Positions 1 to 8,870 of a stretch of 22,731 bases of DNA are shown in pieces. The notes beneath the pieces were generated by a model, which did no database searches, was not told the DNA's origin, and saw only the letters and a program-made list of their open reading frames with translations. Origin of the DNA: Leucogyrophana mollusca (Eukaryota > Basidiomycota > Agaricomycetes > Boletales); NCBI GenBank assembly GCA_021014945.1, contig MU266683.1, positions 1 to 22,731 on the forward strand, read 5' to 3'. The position numbers were made by a program, and so were the translations under genes. Within the stretch, counting starts at the first letter, position 1; the number at the start of each line of letters is the position of its first letter.

Positions 1-135
1 CTACGTATGGAAAGCATAAAAGGAATCTATCTAAGTATATCTAAGATACTAGAATGTTCCAGTAGTCCGTACCGGCTATGATAAGTCGTATACAAACATG
101 TGATAAATGTGAAATCATATGCTACATGTTCAACA
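1..135 (-). mobile_element. Ty1/copia LTR, terminal fragment
   Basis: This stretch matches 21505-21638, the terminal part of the copia LTR at the right of the window, in the same orientation and with only about five differences. It ends at the same terminal dinucleotide (..TTCAACA at 135). Read on the minus strand this is the LTR start (TGTTGAAC..). The rest of the LTR lies left of the window, so it cannot be said whether this is a solo LTR or part of a full element. It is followed immediately by minisatellite units of a foldback element, in the middle of a unit, so the LTR seems to have inserted into that array. Confidence 0.85.
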
Positions 136-307
136 GCCAGTATTACCGATCCTTGCAATTACTGGGGTGCCAGTAGTGCTGATCCTTGCAGTTGCTGGGG
201 GGACAGTACTACTAAACCTTGCAATTGCTGGGGTGCCAGTACTACTGATCCTTGTAATTGCTGAGGTGCCAGTAGTACTGATCCTTGCAGTTGCTGGGGC
301 AACAGTG
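136..307 (+). repeat. 33-bp minisatellite, left foldback arm
   Basis: About five tandem units of 33 bp. Each contains a GGGGTGCCAGTA core, then ACTACTGATCCTTGCA and ATTGCT, with scattered substitutions. The first unit is cut by the LTR at 135. Short ORFs on either strand here are only translations of the repeat. Confidence 0.85.
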
Positions 308-409
308 CTACTAAATGGTAATATATCCTATAAATGGGCAAATTGCGGCTCCTGAATAAATTTTCCCACGGTCTGTATAAAATGTGGTATTGTAGCCCTC
401 TTCAAGGAG
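308..409 (+). repeat. Unique inverted segment of foldback, left copy
   Basis: It pairs with 839-940 as an inverted repeat with roughly eight mismatches over 100 bp. It lies just inside the minisatellite array and would form the inner stem of a hairpin. Confidence 0.85.
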
Positions 410-838
410 AGTCTATATCCACTCCTGACTAGTCAATAGGGTTGAAACCCAGCTCAAAACATGTAAAATACTGATTGTATGATGTCTGGATATTTTCTTT
501 CTATCTAGTATGATAGCCCTATTCCAGGGGATTCTATAGCTGCCCTTACCTTGCAAATCGGATCAGATTTGAGCTCGGTATGGCCATTATGGTTTCGTTA
601 TCACGATTGTTGTGGAATTTTTAACTTCAAGGAAATGCAATGCTGAGTATCCAGGATTGTAGGGCTATATGAGCGGATTCAGAATCAGGTCTTACCTTGT
701 CAGTAGCCCCAAAACTCGGCTCACAAACAGAGAAACAAGTAGCAATGTCAAAAGACAAGCCCAAGAGCGATGTCTTGTCCCTCAATTTCCAAGTTCAGTT
801 TTTGGGCTATTAACAACTTAGGACCTGATTCTGAATGC

Positions 839-940
839 CTCCTTGAAGAGGGCTACAATACCGCATTTTATACAGACCATGGAAAAATTTATTCAGGGGC
901 TGCAATTTAACCATTTATAGGATATATTACTATTTAGTAG
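839..940 (-). repeat. Unique inverted segment of foldback, right copy
   Basis: Reverse complement of 308-409 at about 92% identity. Some differences are of the CG versus TG/CA kind, for example ..ATGCGG.. against ..ATGTGG... Confidence 0.85.
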
Positions 941-1350
941 TACTGTCGCCCCAGCAAGGTACAATGTTTAGTAGTACTGGCACTCCAGCAACTGCAAGGA
1001 TCGGTAGTACTGGCACCCTAGCAATTGCAAGGTTTAGTAGTACTGTAGCCCCAGTAACTCCAAGGATCAGTACTACTATCGCCCCAGCAAGGTACAAGGT
1101 TTAGTAGTACTGGCACCCCAGTAATTGTAAAGATCAGTACTACTGTCACCCCAGTAATTGCAGGGATCAGTACTACTGGCATCCCAGCAATTGCAAGGAT
1201 CAGTACTACTGTTGCCATAGCAAGGTACAAGGTTAAGTAGTACTGGCATTTCCTATTGCAACGTCATAGTAGTACTGTCACCCCAGCAACTTACAAGGAT
1301 CGGTAGTACTTGGCCCCCAGCAATTGCAACGGTTAAGTACTACAAGTGCT
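941..1350 (-). repeat. 33-bp minisatellite, right foldback arm
   Basis: About 12-13 inverted copies of the left-arm unit (GTAGTACTGGCACCCCAGCA type), including shorter variants containing AGCAAGGTACAAGG. Units degenerate towards 1350. Confidence 0.85.
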
Positions 1351-2141
1351 ATTGCTATTACTGGGGAAGTAACACTTGCGCACGTAGCAAGTTACTATGT
1401 TTTAGTAACTAAAGTCACAGGATGAACTGTGGAGACCCTTAGAGCACAGTGGGTTTCATTTCTGCGTCTAAGGCCATTCTCTTGTTCTACAGTGTTTTCT
1501 CTCTGCAATTGTTCATCGGTAGTCACATGGACTACAAGGGATCTACTTTGATCTCTATTTGACTTACTTTGGAGTGTCTTTCAGCAGTGATCAAGTGGAT
1601 CACATACTACTTGCTGTGTATCTTGACCAGCTACCAAGTTGTATTTACTATAAAACCCCATTTACACTCACTAGGTAGCCCCACTGCGTCGGTCATTTGA
1701 CTGTATCCTTCAATAGCCTCGACCTATAGCTTGTCTTTAGGTTTTGGTGTTTGTTGTGTGTGTGTTTTACCTCAGCTTGCTGGCCAGCACATCACTGTGA
1801 TGCAGACTGGGGCGTCTGTACATGGGTCTGGCCCCCCCATGGGGCACGGGTACCTGAGGGGGGGCAGAGGGGACACATTTTCCACTGATAAAGGTACTAC
1901 AACATATATACAACATATATAAGTGATCAGACACTCAGATAAGGGCTCTAATGTACATAAGAATATAATCCTAAATGCTCAGGAAGATCAGAGAATAAAT
2001 GAGGAAGAGGGAAGCAAAAATAGGATCAGCCACTGTCCAAGGTTATAACTGTGGCTGAAGCTGTTTGTTGATCCATATGCAAGTGTTGGACCACAACCCT
2101 TCTTCACACATTTTCACTTCCCCATATTCTTATATACACAT
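1351..2141. other. Unassigned DNA right of the foldback
   Basis: No gene is supported. A short bulged hairpin (1369-1379 with 1387-1395) lies just outside the foldback array and may mark its terminus. A TATAAAA-like string occurs near 1650 and C/G homopolymer runs near 1830-1865, with no coding frame attached to either. CAACATATATA is repeated in tandem near 1901-1920. Confidence 0.4.
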
Positions 2142-2278
2142 CAGAAAGAAGGGTTGGTTGGGTATCACAGTACTGAAAGAAAGTCAGGCCAAGAAGTGTT
2201 GTTATCTCACCAACCCAATAAAACAGCTTGGCCTGACTTTCTTTCAGTACTGTGATACCCAACCAACCCTTCTTTCTG
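2142..2278. mobile_element. 137-bp palindromic MITE
   Basis: Arms 2142-2193 and 2227-2278 are perfect 52-bp reverse complements around a 33-bp loop. The same peptide-like translation therefore appears on both strands. Termini are CAGAAAGAAGGG, starting with CAG as many hAT-type elements do. The flanks (..TATACACAT left, TATACCAT.. right) look like an 8-bp target duplication with an indel, which would also fit hAT, but this is not exact. The perfect arms suggest a recent insertion or arm homogenisation. Confidence 0.85.
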
Positions 2279-2285
2279 TATACCA

Positions 2286-4639
2286 TTGCGACAGAAAACT
2301 GCCCACCATTATATTCACACCATGACCTGCCTTCTAGTGTTCACTTTTCATGTTCACCAAGGCCTTCAAGGGCACAATTTCAGTGACATAGCTTCTGCAG
2401 CTAGCAATGCAGCGTGCACCTTTTTTGGAGTGTTGGGATCACCAAGTGATGCTGGGGGAGCTGTCCACCACCTTATCATTGCTGTTCTATCCCATAACAG
2501 GACAAGATCAAACTACACATGCCCTGGCTTCAGATTTATCATCTTAACAATGTTAAGGTCTCAGGGAGAATCAACCCACCAGAAGAGATTACCCTCTCAC
2601 TCACTGAGCTCCAATGATGCTTTAGAGCATCTACTTTCCACAAAATCCAGGAAAGGCTAGCCAATTTTCAAGATGTACTGCCTACCAGGTGTTTAGTATC
2701 CTTATTGGTCATTTTACGCTAGTTTCTGACGGCCCTCTTCAGAATATTCAATGAAGTGCACCAGTGGCTCACAGAGGGCTTCAATGACATCATGTTTGAG
2801 ATATTCTCAACGATGCACCCGCTGACATCATGGAAGGATTTTTCCAACAGCACCTTCATATTTGATGGAATGCTTATTACCGTAGCTGCTCTACAAGCAA
2901 TGTATCTCCAACTTCTCCAGGAGACCAATCAACAGATGCTGTAAGAAGTTTTTCTAGGGTTGGAAATGCTGGATCTGCACTATGACCATATTTACAATAA
3001 CTACAGCAACGAGGAAAAGCAGTACTTGTTTGTTTTTGACCCCAGAAACAGATTTGAGAAAGATTGGTCTTTCCTCTTTGAAAAGATGCAGAGGCCCCAA
3101 GTTATACATCACCTCCCTGGTTAAGACAGCCCTTCACTGTCAAAATTTTTATTGGTATAAAGATCATCTATGCTTTATATCAACTTACCACAAGACCCAG
3201 GTGAACCCAATGCTCTCTTCCATGATCTTCTGTCAAGCACACGATTCCGGGGTTCCAAAGCTAGCTCAGAGATTACAATGAGATTAGACTAGTAGTAATC
3301 AAAGAATGAAAGGTACTTGACTTCAGCTAATTAACTGCACCATTCTGCAGATCGGTCCCAGGATTTCAGAGTAGTGGAGGATAAAAGAATATAGGAGAAC
3401 AAGACAAAGTGTTGAGAGGTCAGAGTGTCAGAGTTGTGTCTGGAGATCAGAACACTTAGGAGATCAAAGGAACAGAGAGTGAGCAAGAATCAATCTTGAT
3501 TGATATTTGAACTGAGGTAAAAATGATGTAAAGTACAAACTTTCATACTACAAGTAAACCGGAGCATGATGTGTGTAGCTAAAGCAAAACTGTTATAGTA
3601 TAAATTGTATAACAAAAGAGATGTCAGTGGAGCATAGGAGGAATAGAGCCAGAGCTTGGAGGAAATAGAACTAATTGTTAAGTCAAACAAAAATATGACA
3701 GCTGTCATACAAGAACAATAAAACACAATAAGTAGTACATAGACAGAGTATATTGTATAAGGAAACAAACAATAAGAAATGTATGGAGGAAAGGAGATAA
3801 AAGTCCAAGGGACAGAGATGAGACTGGAGGTCTGGAGTTGGGTATGCTTGCATGGGATATGACATCTTTGAAGGAGATTCGAAGAGGAGAAAATCAAAAT
3901 TCTCAGCTACAACCCCCTATCAACAGTGTACAATGTTTATGTTATCCTTGCTTCAGTAGAGTTGGTGAACATTAAAGTTTTTAAAGTATATCTTGGCACC
4001 GGCATTCTGGAGGGTCACATCGGCTGAATATGTTTTGATGAAGCACATTACCTCCTCACATCAGCACACTATTGACCTGTTATGAACACTGTAAAGACTT
4101 TATGAATTCACTATGTCACCTTGGTCCTAACCACAGGCTCACTTCCTCCCACTGCCACAAGAGACCTTTTGGAGGTATTTGGCTGCTCCCCTGACACCAC
4201 CCAGATTGTGTGTTGCCCTACTTGGCGCTCTGAGGTTGTCTATGATGTTTTCTCTATGGAGAAAAATCAGGGTGCAAATAACCCATGCCATCAGGACCAC
4301 CTTGACAAATTTCACTCACCCTTCTCTTTTCTGAGGGAGATTTTGGCTAACCTAAAAGGTGCTGAATGAGGCCTTATCTATTGTCAGACCAAAAGCAACA
4401 CTGAGAAGCTTACTCACATGTTACAGTGCCCTTTTTATCCCAATGTCCAAAATGCCACTGACCAAAGTTGGAAGACTGCAGAGAATGATGTTCGTATTCT
4501 TGTGACCACAATTACCATGAGTGATGGGGTTGATCACTCCTTTGTCCAATTTGTTGTCCACTATGGTCTTCCGCCACATATTACTGAATATTATCAGATC
4601 ACTAGCTGGGCTAGAAAGGAACACATTGTGCAAGCATGA
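2286..4639 (+). pseudogene. RecQ-like DNA helicase relic
   Basis: Two blocks of an ATP-dependent 3'-5' DNA helicase survive. The N-terminal block (about 2723-3290, frame 2) contains FDPRNRFEKDW, which resembles the region ahead of the helicase core in large fungal RecQ-like proteins. 2286-2660, in another frame, may be still earlier sequence. The core block (3926-4639, frame 2) holds the motif II box DEAH (4037-4048), a motif III-like LTTGSLPP, a motif IV-like IYCQTKS, and motif V-like GVDHSFVQFVVHYGLPP. Motif VI, normally like QxxGRAGR, reads QITSWARKE and is damaged. The Walker A motif and several hundred residues between the blocks are missing, and a solo LTR sits in the gap. In-frame stops include TAA at 2942 and TGA at 4025, 4076 and 4367; CGA would restore Arg at the TGA sites. 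The helicase identity of the core is firm; the N-terminal assignment is less so. Confidence 0.8.
3346..3925 (-). mobile_element. Diverged solo copia LTR within helicase relic
   Basis: This roughly 580-bp block starts TG and ends CA. It resembles the LTR at 21054-21638 in order and composition: a purine-rich start (AGATCGGTCCCAGGATTTCAG beside AGGTCAGTTCCAGATTTCGG), a shared TTGATTGATATTTGAACT-like stretch near 3496, and a closing ATCAACA. It is much more decayed than the LTR at 21 kb. No internal retrotransposon sequence accompanies it, so it is read as a solo LTR. The 5-bp flanks (CATTC and GTGTA) do not match, which fits deletion of helicase sequence at this site. Confidence 0.55.
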
Positions 4640-4852
4640 TACACGCTCAATATAATATACATAAATTCTACATTGCACACAACAGCACTACAAGAATAAA
4701 AATATTATTGTACTCAAAAAATTATACTACCCAGTGCACATTCTGCAAACATAATGTGTTCCAGCACAACAGTCCAGTTATACCATACTATATCAGTATT
4801 ATTGATTCAATATGTATCATTTAATTGTATTAAAACTATGCTGCACCCGATG
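4638..4852. mobile_element. AT-rich insertion with 10-bp direct repeats
   Basis: GTGCAAGCAT occurs at 4628-4637 and again at 4853-4862, bracketing 215 bp of very AT-rich DNA. The helicase reading ..VQA stops at the left copy and a similar VQA reading resumes at the right copy, so the segment looks like an insertion with a target duplication. Inside, ATGATACA (4636-4643) and TGTATCAT (4813-4820) are inverted. No longer terminal repeats are seen. Confidence 0.4.
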
Positions 4853-4862
4853 GTGCAAGCAT

Positions 4863-6136
4863 AATGTGCACTGATGTCCTCTTCAGAATGGTAAGTAAAA
4901 CCCATGAATAACCCCAACTCTTTACCAAAAAAACTAGTACAATCCGAGATCCAGTAGAAGTTAAATGTATGGAAAACCATGTTGACCATAGAGAAGATGA
5001 CAATTTCTGAGCCTCTAGCTGGTTATCCAGAGCCATAGTGGTAAAGGGCAAACAGCATGCCTAAGCACTGCTTACACTCTTTAAATCACTGTCAAATGTT
5101 TGGCATATTCCAGATTAGACCAGTAGTGGAGCCATACAAAATAATTTTGTTTCAATCTGACTCAGTATAACACACTGTGCACAATCTGTGGTGGTGGTGG
5201 TTGAAGGGCAAGATGTATTCAATGGACATTATTGCAAAGCTAATTAAAAATACTACACATGCATACATGCCATAAATATACTCTGGGGTGAGACAGGCAA
5301 GTGAGCATAATGTGTGCTTGCTCAACACTGCCCACTTCATCCCTACTATTATCTCATTCACCATCACCTTGTTCTGTAACACCTTCACCTCCTTTCCCTT
5401 CTTTTTCTCCTCTAGATGTCAATTGTTGTCTTCTTGCATTTGGTCATGGAGCTTCTGTCCTGACTGTGATATAAACACATTAGCATATTGGCCAGCAAAA
5501 GACAGTGTTGAAACATATTTCAATGAGTAGGACTGGACAACTTAAAAATGTGATAGTTCAAGTGAAACTCTATGGAGAAAACCATGTCATCAAAGTCAAC
5601 TATAGTTGTCCTCCAAGCCACTATATTTTCTACCTTACAGCCTTTCATTAGTCTTTGAAACGGTAATGTTGGTGCAGCTGCTGATACTCAATTGAATGTA
5701 GCTCTGTGCTTCATGAAGTCGATGGTGTAATGGTTGACCTTTCCCCAGATCAACCTGGTGTTGGGGGAGGTGTGGAGCCCATTTCTGCATGATGAGTGAG
5801 CACTTACACAATTACAACTTCATCCAGCCTCTGGCAATACCTATTGATCTGACAAAGGTCCACATTGCACGTGATAGCGCAATTTGATCACACCCAATTC
5901 TGGGCCTCCAAGTTGTGAGTGAAGAGATGTGGTGTAAATGAGATGCGATAGTATAACGACATGACATGGATGCGAGGGATCAATAGCGAAGCAGTGGTGG
6001 TGGTGGTGGAGAGAAAGAGTGGTTTATGTGGAGTTGAAGCTGGTGTTCATGAAGCTAGAGCATTTGGAAGCATAAATGGGGATCAGGAAAGAAATGGCAC
6101 GGGTGGTGATGAAGTAAATATGAATGCCTTAGATAG
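4863..6136. other. Unassigned, CpG-poor DNA
   Basis: Only short frames with no recognisable motif occur. A GTGGTGGTGGTGG microsatellite lies near 5995-6008 and a shorter GTG run near 5190. The first 150 bases may be decayed sequence downstream of the helicase motifs. No RNA gene or clear repeat was seen. Confidence 0.4.
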
Positions 6137-6289
6137 GTAGCTAAAGCAAAAAGACGTGTAGCTGTTGAAATACAGTGTGTAGCGAAACCTGAAAAAAGTC
6201 GGCAAGAAAAACAAGGCAGTGAAAAGTGGGCAGAGAAAGCAGATAAAGTAGCTGCACGAAAACTAAACACAATTTGTGTAATTGGTTGA
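6137..6289 (+). pseudogene. Charged, helix-like coding fragment
   Basis: A 50-codon open frame follows a TAG at 6134 and closes with TGA at 6287. Its translation is rich in Lys, Ala, Glu and Arg (AKAKRRVAVEIQ.., then KWAEKADKVAARK). Such Ala/Lys-rich tails occur at the C-termini of several fungal transposases, including pogo-like ones, but nothing here decides the family. It lies tail to tail with the KDZ relic. It could be chance. Confidence 0.25.
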
Positions 6290-6860
6290 GGTAGATAGCT
6301 CACAGAAAAGAACTTTAGTCTATCAAATCCTGAAATGCTTGGGAAACCTGCTCTACATTGTCTTCTTCATCCTCCTCCTCCTGGAGACTGTTGGTACACC
6401 AGAACTCTCTCCTGGTCCCCTCCGAGCACTTTCAGTTGAGCCGCTTGAGGTGGTGGGCATTGAACCGTCTCCGGACATTTCGGTAGACAGCAGCCCAGTG
6501 AGCGAGTTCTGGATGTGAGTCCTTTAGCTGCATTTTGCATGCACATCAATACCCATCCTCATTGCAGAGGTATGTTGCCACTCGGTGAACTTCAATATTG
6601 AGGTGCTTGATCTCCTTTGCTCAGCACATCCTGAAATATAGGTCCATCGCTTTGTGTGCCATGGGTTTCACCCATTCATGTAAGGTTATGTCCTCACGCA
6701 TTTCCCGTAGCTGATCAAAATCTGCAAGGAAGGCTTACTCGACCATAGCATCCCATTCAAGTGTTGGATGTGGGGGAGACATGGCTGCAGTAACGGTATT
6801 GCAACATTCAAGGGCAGCCCAAATGGCGGCAGAGCATGTTTGAAGTGCTTTACCTATATA

Positions 6861-6868
6861 CTTCCTCA
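6861..6868. repeat. hAT target site duplication, left copy
   Basis: CTTCCTCA adjoins the left terminus and is repeated at 8194-8201. Eight bases is the length expected for hAT elements. Counting one terminal base differently on each side would extend the direct repeat to ten bases. Confidence 0.85.
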
Positions 6869-6874
6869 TAGGGA

Positions 6875-6995
6875 TCTGCACGGGTAAACCCACGGGTGTC
6901 CCAGGACCAACCCGTACCCGTACCCGCCAAAACCCGTACCCACAGCTGGGGGTACGGGTACGGGTATGGGTGTCAACCCGCAGGGTTTGTACCTG
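6875..6995. repeat. Left subterminal CCCGTACCCG cluster
   Basis: Runs of CCCGTACCCGTACCCG and their complement GGGTACGGGTACGGG occur here in both orientations. The matching cluster at 8080-8190 lies at the other end. By analogy with other hAT elements these are candidate transposase binding sites. Confidence 0.75.
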
Positions 6996-7009
6996 TGGGT
7001 ACCACCATA

Positions 7010-7900
7010 CTAGGGGTCTCTTGAGACACCTACCTTTCGCTTGAAACACCTGGAGACTTAATGGAGGCGCCTGGGGATTGACTGGGACGCCTCCCTTTCG
7101 ACTGGAACACCTGGAGATCAATTTGAACACCTCCCTGTCAGTTTGAACGCATAGAGATTGAATGATACAAATCCCTTTCAACTGGGATGCCTGGAGAGCG
7201 ACTGGAATGTGTCCCCTTCGATTGGGACACTTGGTGATCCAGTGGAACACCCGGAGAGTGACTGGAGCACCTCCCTTTCGTTTGGGATGCCTGGTGATCG
7301 AATGGTTCACTTCCTCTTCAACTAGGACGCTTGTTAATCCAGTGGGACGCCCAGGGATTGATTGAAAGACACACCTTTCGTCTGGGGTGCCTTGAGATCA
7401 AATGAGATACATCCCTTTCAATGGGGATACTTGGCAATCAAGTAGGACGCCTGGGAAGTGATTGGAACACATACATTTCGACTGGGATGTTTGGTGATCC
7501 AATGGGAGGCCTGGAGGACAATTGGAACGTCTCCCATTCGGTTTGGACGCCTGGGGATCGAATGGCTCACCTCCCTTTTGACGGGAACACCTGGTAATCT
7601 GGTGGGACGCCTCCCTTTCAACTGGGGTGCCTGGGGATCAAGTGGGACCCATACCTTTTGTTTGGGATGCCTGGGGATTAATTGAGGGACTTACCTTTGC
7701 TTGGGACACATGGAGATTAAATGGGATGCATCCCTTTCGACTTGGGCACTTGGCAATCAAGTGGGACGCCTGGGGAACAACTGGGACGCCTCCCTTTCGT
7801 TTGGAACACCTGGGGATGGGGTGAGGCAACTGGAGATCAAATGGGACGCCTGGATATGGAGAAAAACATCTTGATCTGGAACACCTGGGGATAGAATGAG
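7010..7900. repeat. 40-bp minisatellite with 20-bp half-units
   Basis: About 20 degenerate units of ~40 bp. Each is built of two ~20-bp halves: a GGGACGCCTGGGGATC-type half and a CCTCCCTTTCGACTGG-type half. Occasional 60-bp units arise by an extra half (for example near 7460-7520). The register preserves the phrase W-DAW/F-RLGHL in one frame only because of the repeat; no protein is supported. Confidence 0.85.
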
Positions 7901-8079
7901 ACGCCTGCAGAGGGTCCAGGTGAAGTGTAGAAGCGCCAGGAAGTCGTCTGGGGCATGGGGGAAATGCTTGAGGTGTTGAAGGGTTGTCCAGGATGTCTAT
8001 GGGTCGTTTGGGGTGCAGTTGGATCACTTGAGGCAGCCGGTGAGCTGCTACATGCTTCATGTGCTTTTGAAAGTTGTTG

Positions 8080-8190
8080 GTACCCGTGCGGGTGTCACAA
8101 CCTCACGGGTCACATTTTTGTGACCCGTACCCCTACCCGGCAGTACCCCTACCCGTGACCCGCACGGGTTACCCTTACCCGTGCTGTTCC
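8080..8190. repeat. Right subterminal CCCGTACCCG cluster
   Basis: Repeated ACGGGT, CCCGTACCCC and ACCCGTG motifs mirror the left cluster at 6875-6995. Confidence 0.75.
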
Positions 8191-8193
8191 CTA

Positions 8194-8201
8194 CTTCCTC
8201 A
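8194..8201. repeat. hAT target site duplication, right copy
   Basis: CTTCCTCA, identical to 6861-6868. Confidence 0.85.
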
Positions 8202-8870
8202 TCTTATAGCCCAAAGGCAGATGTTAGTGTAAGAAGCTCGGTGTGCGCTGACCTTACCTGTCTCTGATCAGTTCATCTTTGTCAGCTCAAAGATCCAAGC
8301 AATTATCAAACCCTCTAGCATGTCAAGTGCACACTGGTATTTGTGATTCACGACAAATTTTCCTGTGTTCTGCCACTCTACATCTGTGGGAGCCCAGCAT
8401 CATACAGTGTCAAGCTTCTTCTCAAGAAGCTGGACCACCTTAAGGTTAGTTTCATAGACCTCCTGTATGTGCCTACGTGCCATCTCTGTTTTTGTCGTGT
8501 TGTTGATGTCACATTGACCAAAGACCGTGTTCTGTGGCGTAGACACGTCCCACTGAGCGGCCATTGAATTGAATTCACTCCTAGGTCCATTGTGATGATC
8601 AGTATCACCTGTTGTCAAAGCCAAAAGAGTGCACTCACTTGCTCTTTGTGAGGTTCACCAGTTTCTGCCAGTACTCTATATGTAGAATCTCTACCTCTGG
8701 CTTCTGTCATAGTCCTTGTAGGAGGTACTTCTCATCCTCATACCATTTTTAGACACTCTCATTGAGCTCTCATATTAGGGCAGGGAGAGTGATTTTTCCA
8801 TCCTCGAGTATGTTAAGTGCCTGCTTGTAGTTACCATAGAGGGAACTAGCTCAGAGGGCCAATGTTGACA

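Larger units (their letters stand above)
136..1350. mobile_element. Foldback element with minisatellite arms
   Basis: The two sides are mirror images: a tandem array of ~33-bp units (136-307), then a unique ~100-bp segment (308-409), a central region (410-838), the same unique segment inverted (839-940), and the array again inverted (941-1350). The unique segments are roughly 92% identical after reverse complementing. The centre has a further perfect 15-bp inverted pair at 677-691 and 822-836. The central region has no convincing coding frame, so the element is non-autonomous. Arms built of tandem repeats are the hallmark of Foldback (FB)-type elements. The left array has about 5 units against about 12-13 on the right, which fits truncation or interruption by the LTR ending at 135. 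Outer ends and target duplication are not defined. Confidence 0.75.
6869..8193. mobile_element. Non-autonomous hAT element, 1325 bp
   Basis: The ends are imperfect inverted repeats: TAGGGATCTGCACGGGTA at the left and, reversed, TAGGGAACAGCACGGGTA at the right. They are flanked by the 8-bp duplication CTTCCTCA. Inside each end is a cluster of CCCGTACCCG-type subterminal motifs (6875-6990 and 8080-8170), the sort of repeated site that hAT transposases bind. The middle is a minisatellite (about 7010-7900) rather than a transposase gene; long frames there translate the repeat. The element has interrupted the minus-strand KDZ relic. It retains more CpG than its host, which suggests it came later. 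It would depend on a transposase encoded elsewhere. Confidence 0.9.
6290..8870 (-). pseudogene. KDZ transposase relic, C-terminal part
   Basis: Reading minus from about 8850, the translation gives a YGNYKQALNILE motif, then KWYEDEKYLLQGL, then a helical segment (EMARRHIQEVYETNLKVVQL), then KYQCALDMLEGLIIAWIFEL and YKMRKYIGKALQTCSAAI, ending near LQEEEDEEDNVEQVSQAFQDL. This order is typical of the region after the catalytic core of KDZ (Kyakuja-Dileera-Zisupton) transposases. At least eight in-frame stops occur, several of them TGA where CGA (Arg) would fit, for example after ALNILEDGKITLPALI and after DLYFRMC. A short GT..AG intron-like segment lies near 8618-8648. The frame is cut after ..YKMRK by the hAT element at 6869-8193 and resumes in frame once the element and one 8-bp duplication are removed. 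The catalytic DDE core is absent from this locus. Confidence 0.85.

Noticed and set aside
119..355. Repetitive hydrophobic ORF on plus, with a mirror ORF on minus
   Set aside because: Translations of the 33-bp minisatellite; the period is a multiple of three, so any stop-free frame stays open.
136..1350. CRISPR-like array
   Set aside because: Units are contiguous with no unique spacers, and the array is mirrored around a centre, as in a foldback element.
2065..2325. ORFs on both strands encoding the same KKGWLGITVLKESQAK peptide
   Set aside because: They simply translate the two arms of the palindromic MITE.
3490..3897. Minus-strand 135-codon ORF
   Set aside because: It lies in the diverged LTR, is Tyr/Ser/Leu-rich from AT-rich sequence, and shows no domain.
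6282..6518. Plus-strand ORF of 78 codons
   Set aside because: It is antisense to the C-terminal KDZ reading, which explains the sequence better.
7162..8060. Several long overlapping ORFs with WDAW/FRLGHL repeats
   Set aside because: They arise from the 40-bp minisatellite inside the hAT element and appear on both strands.
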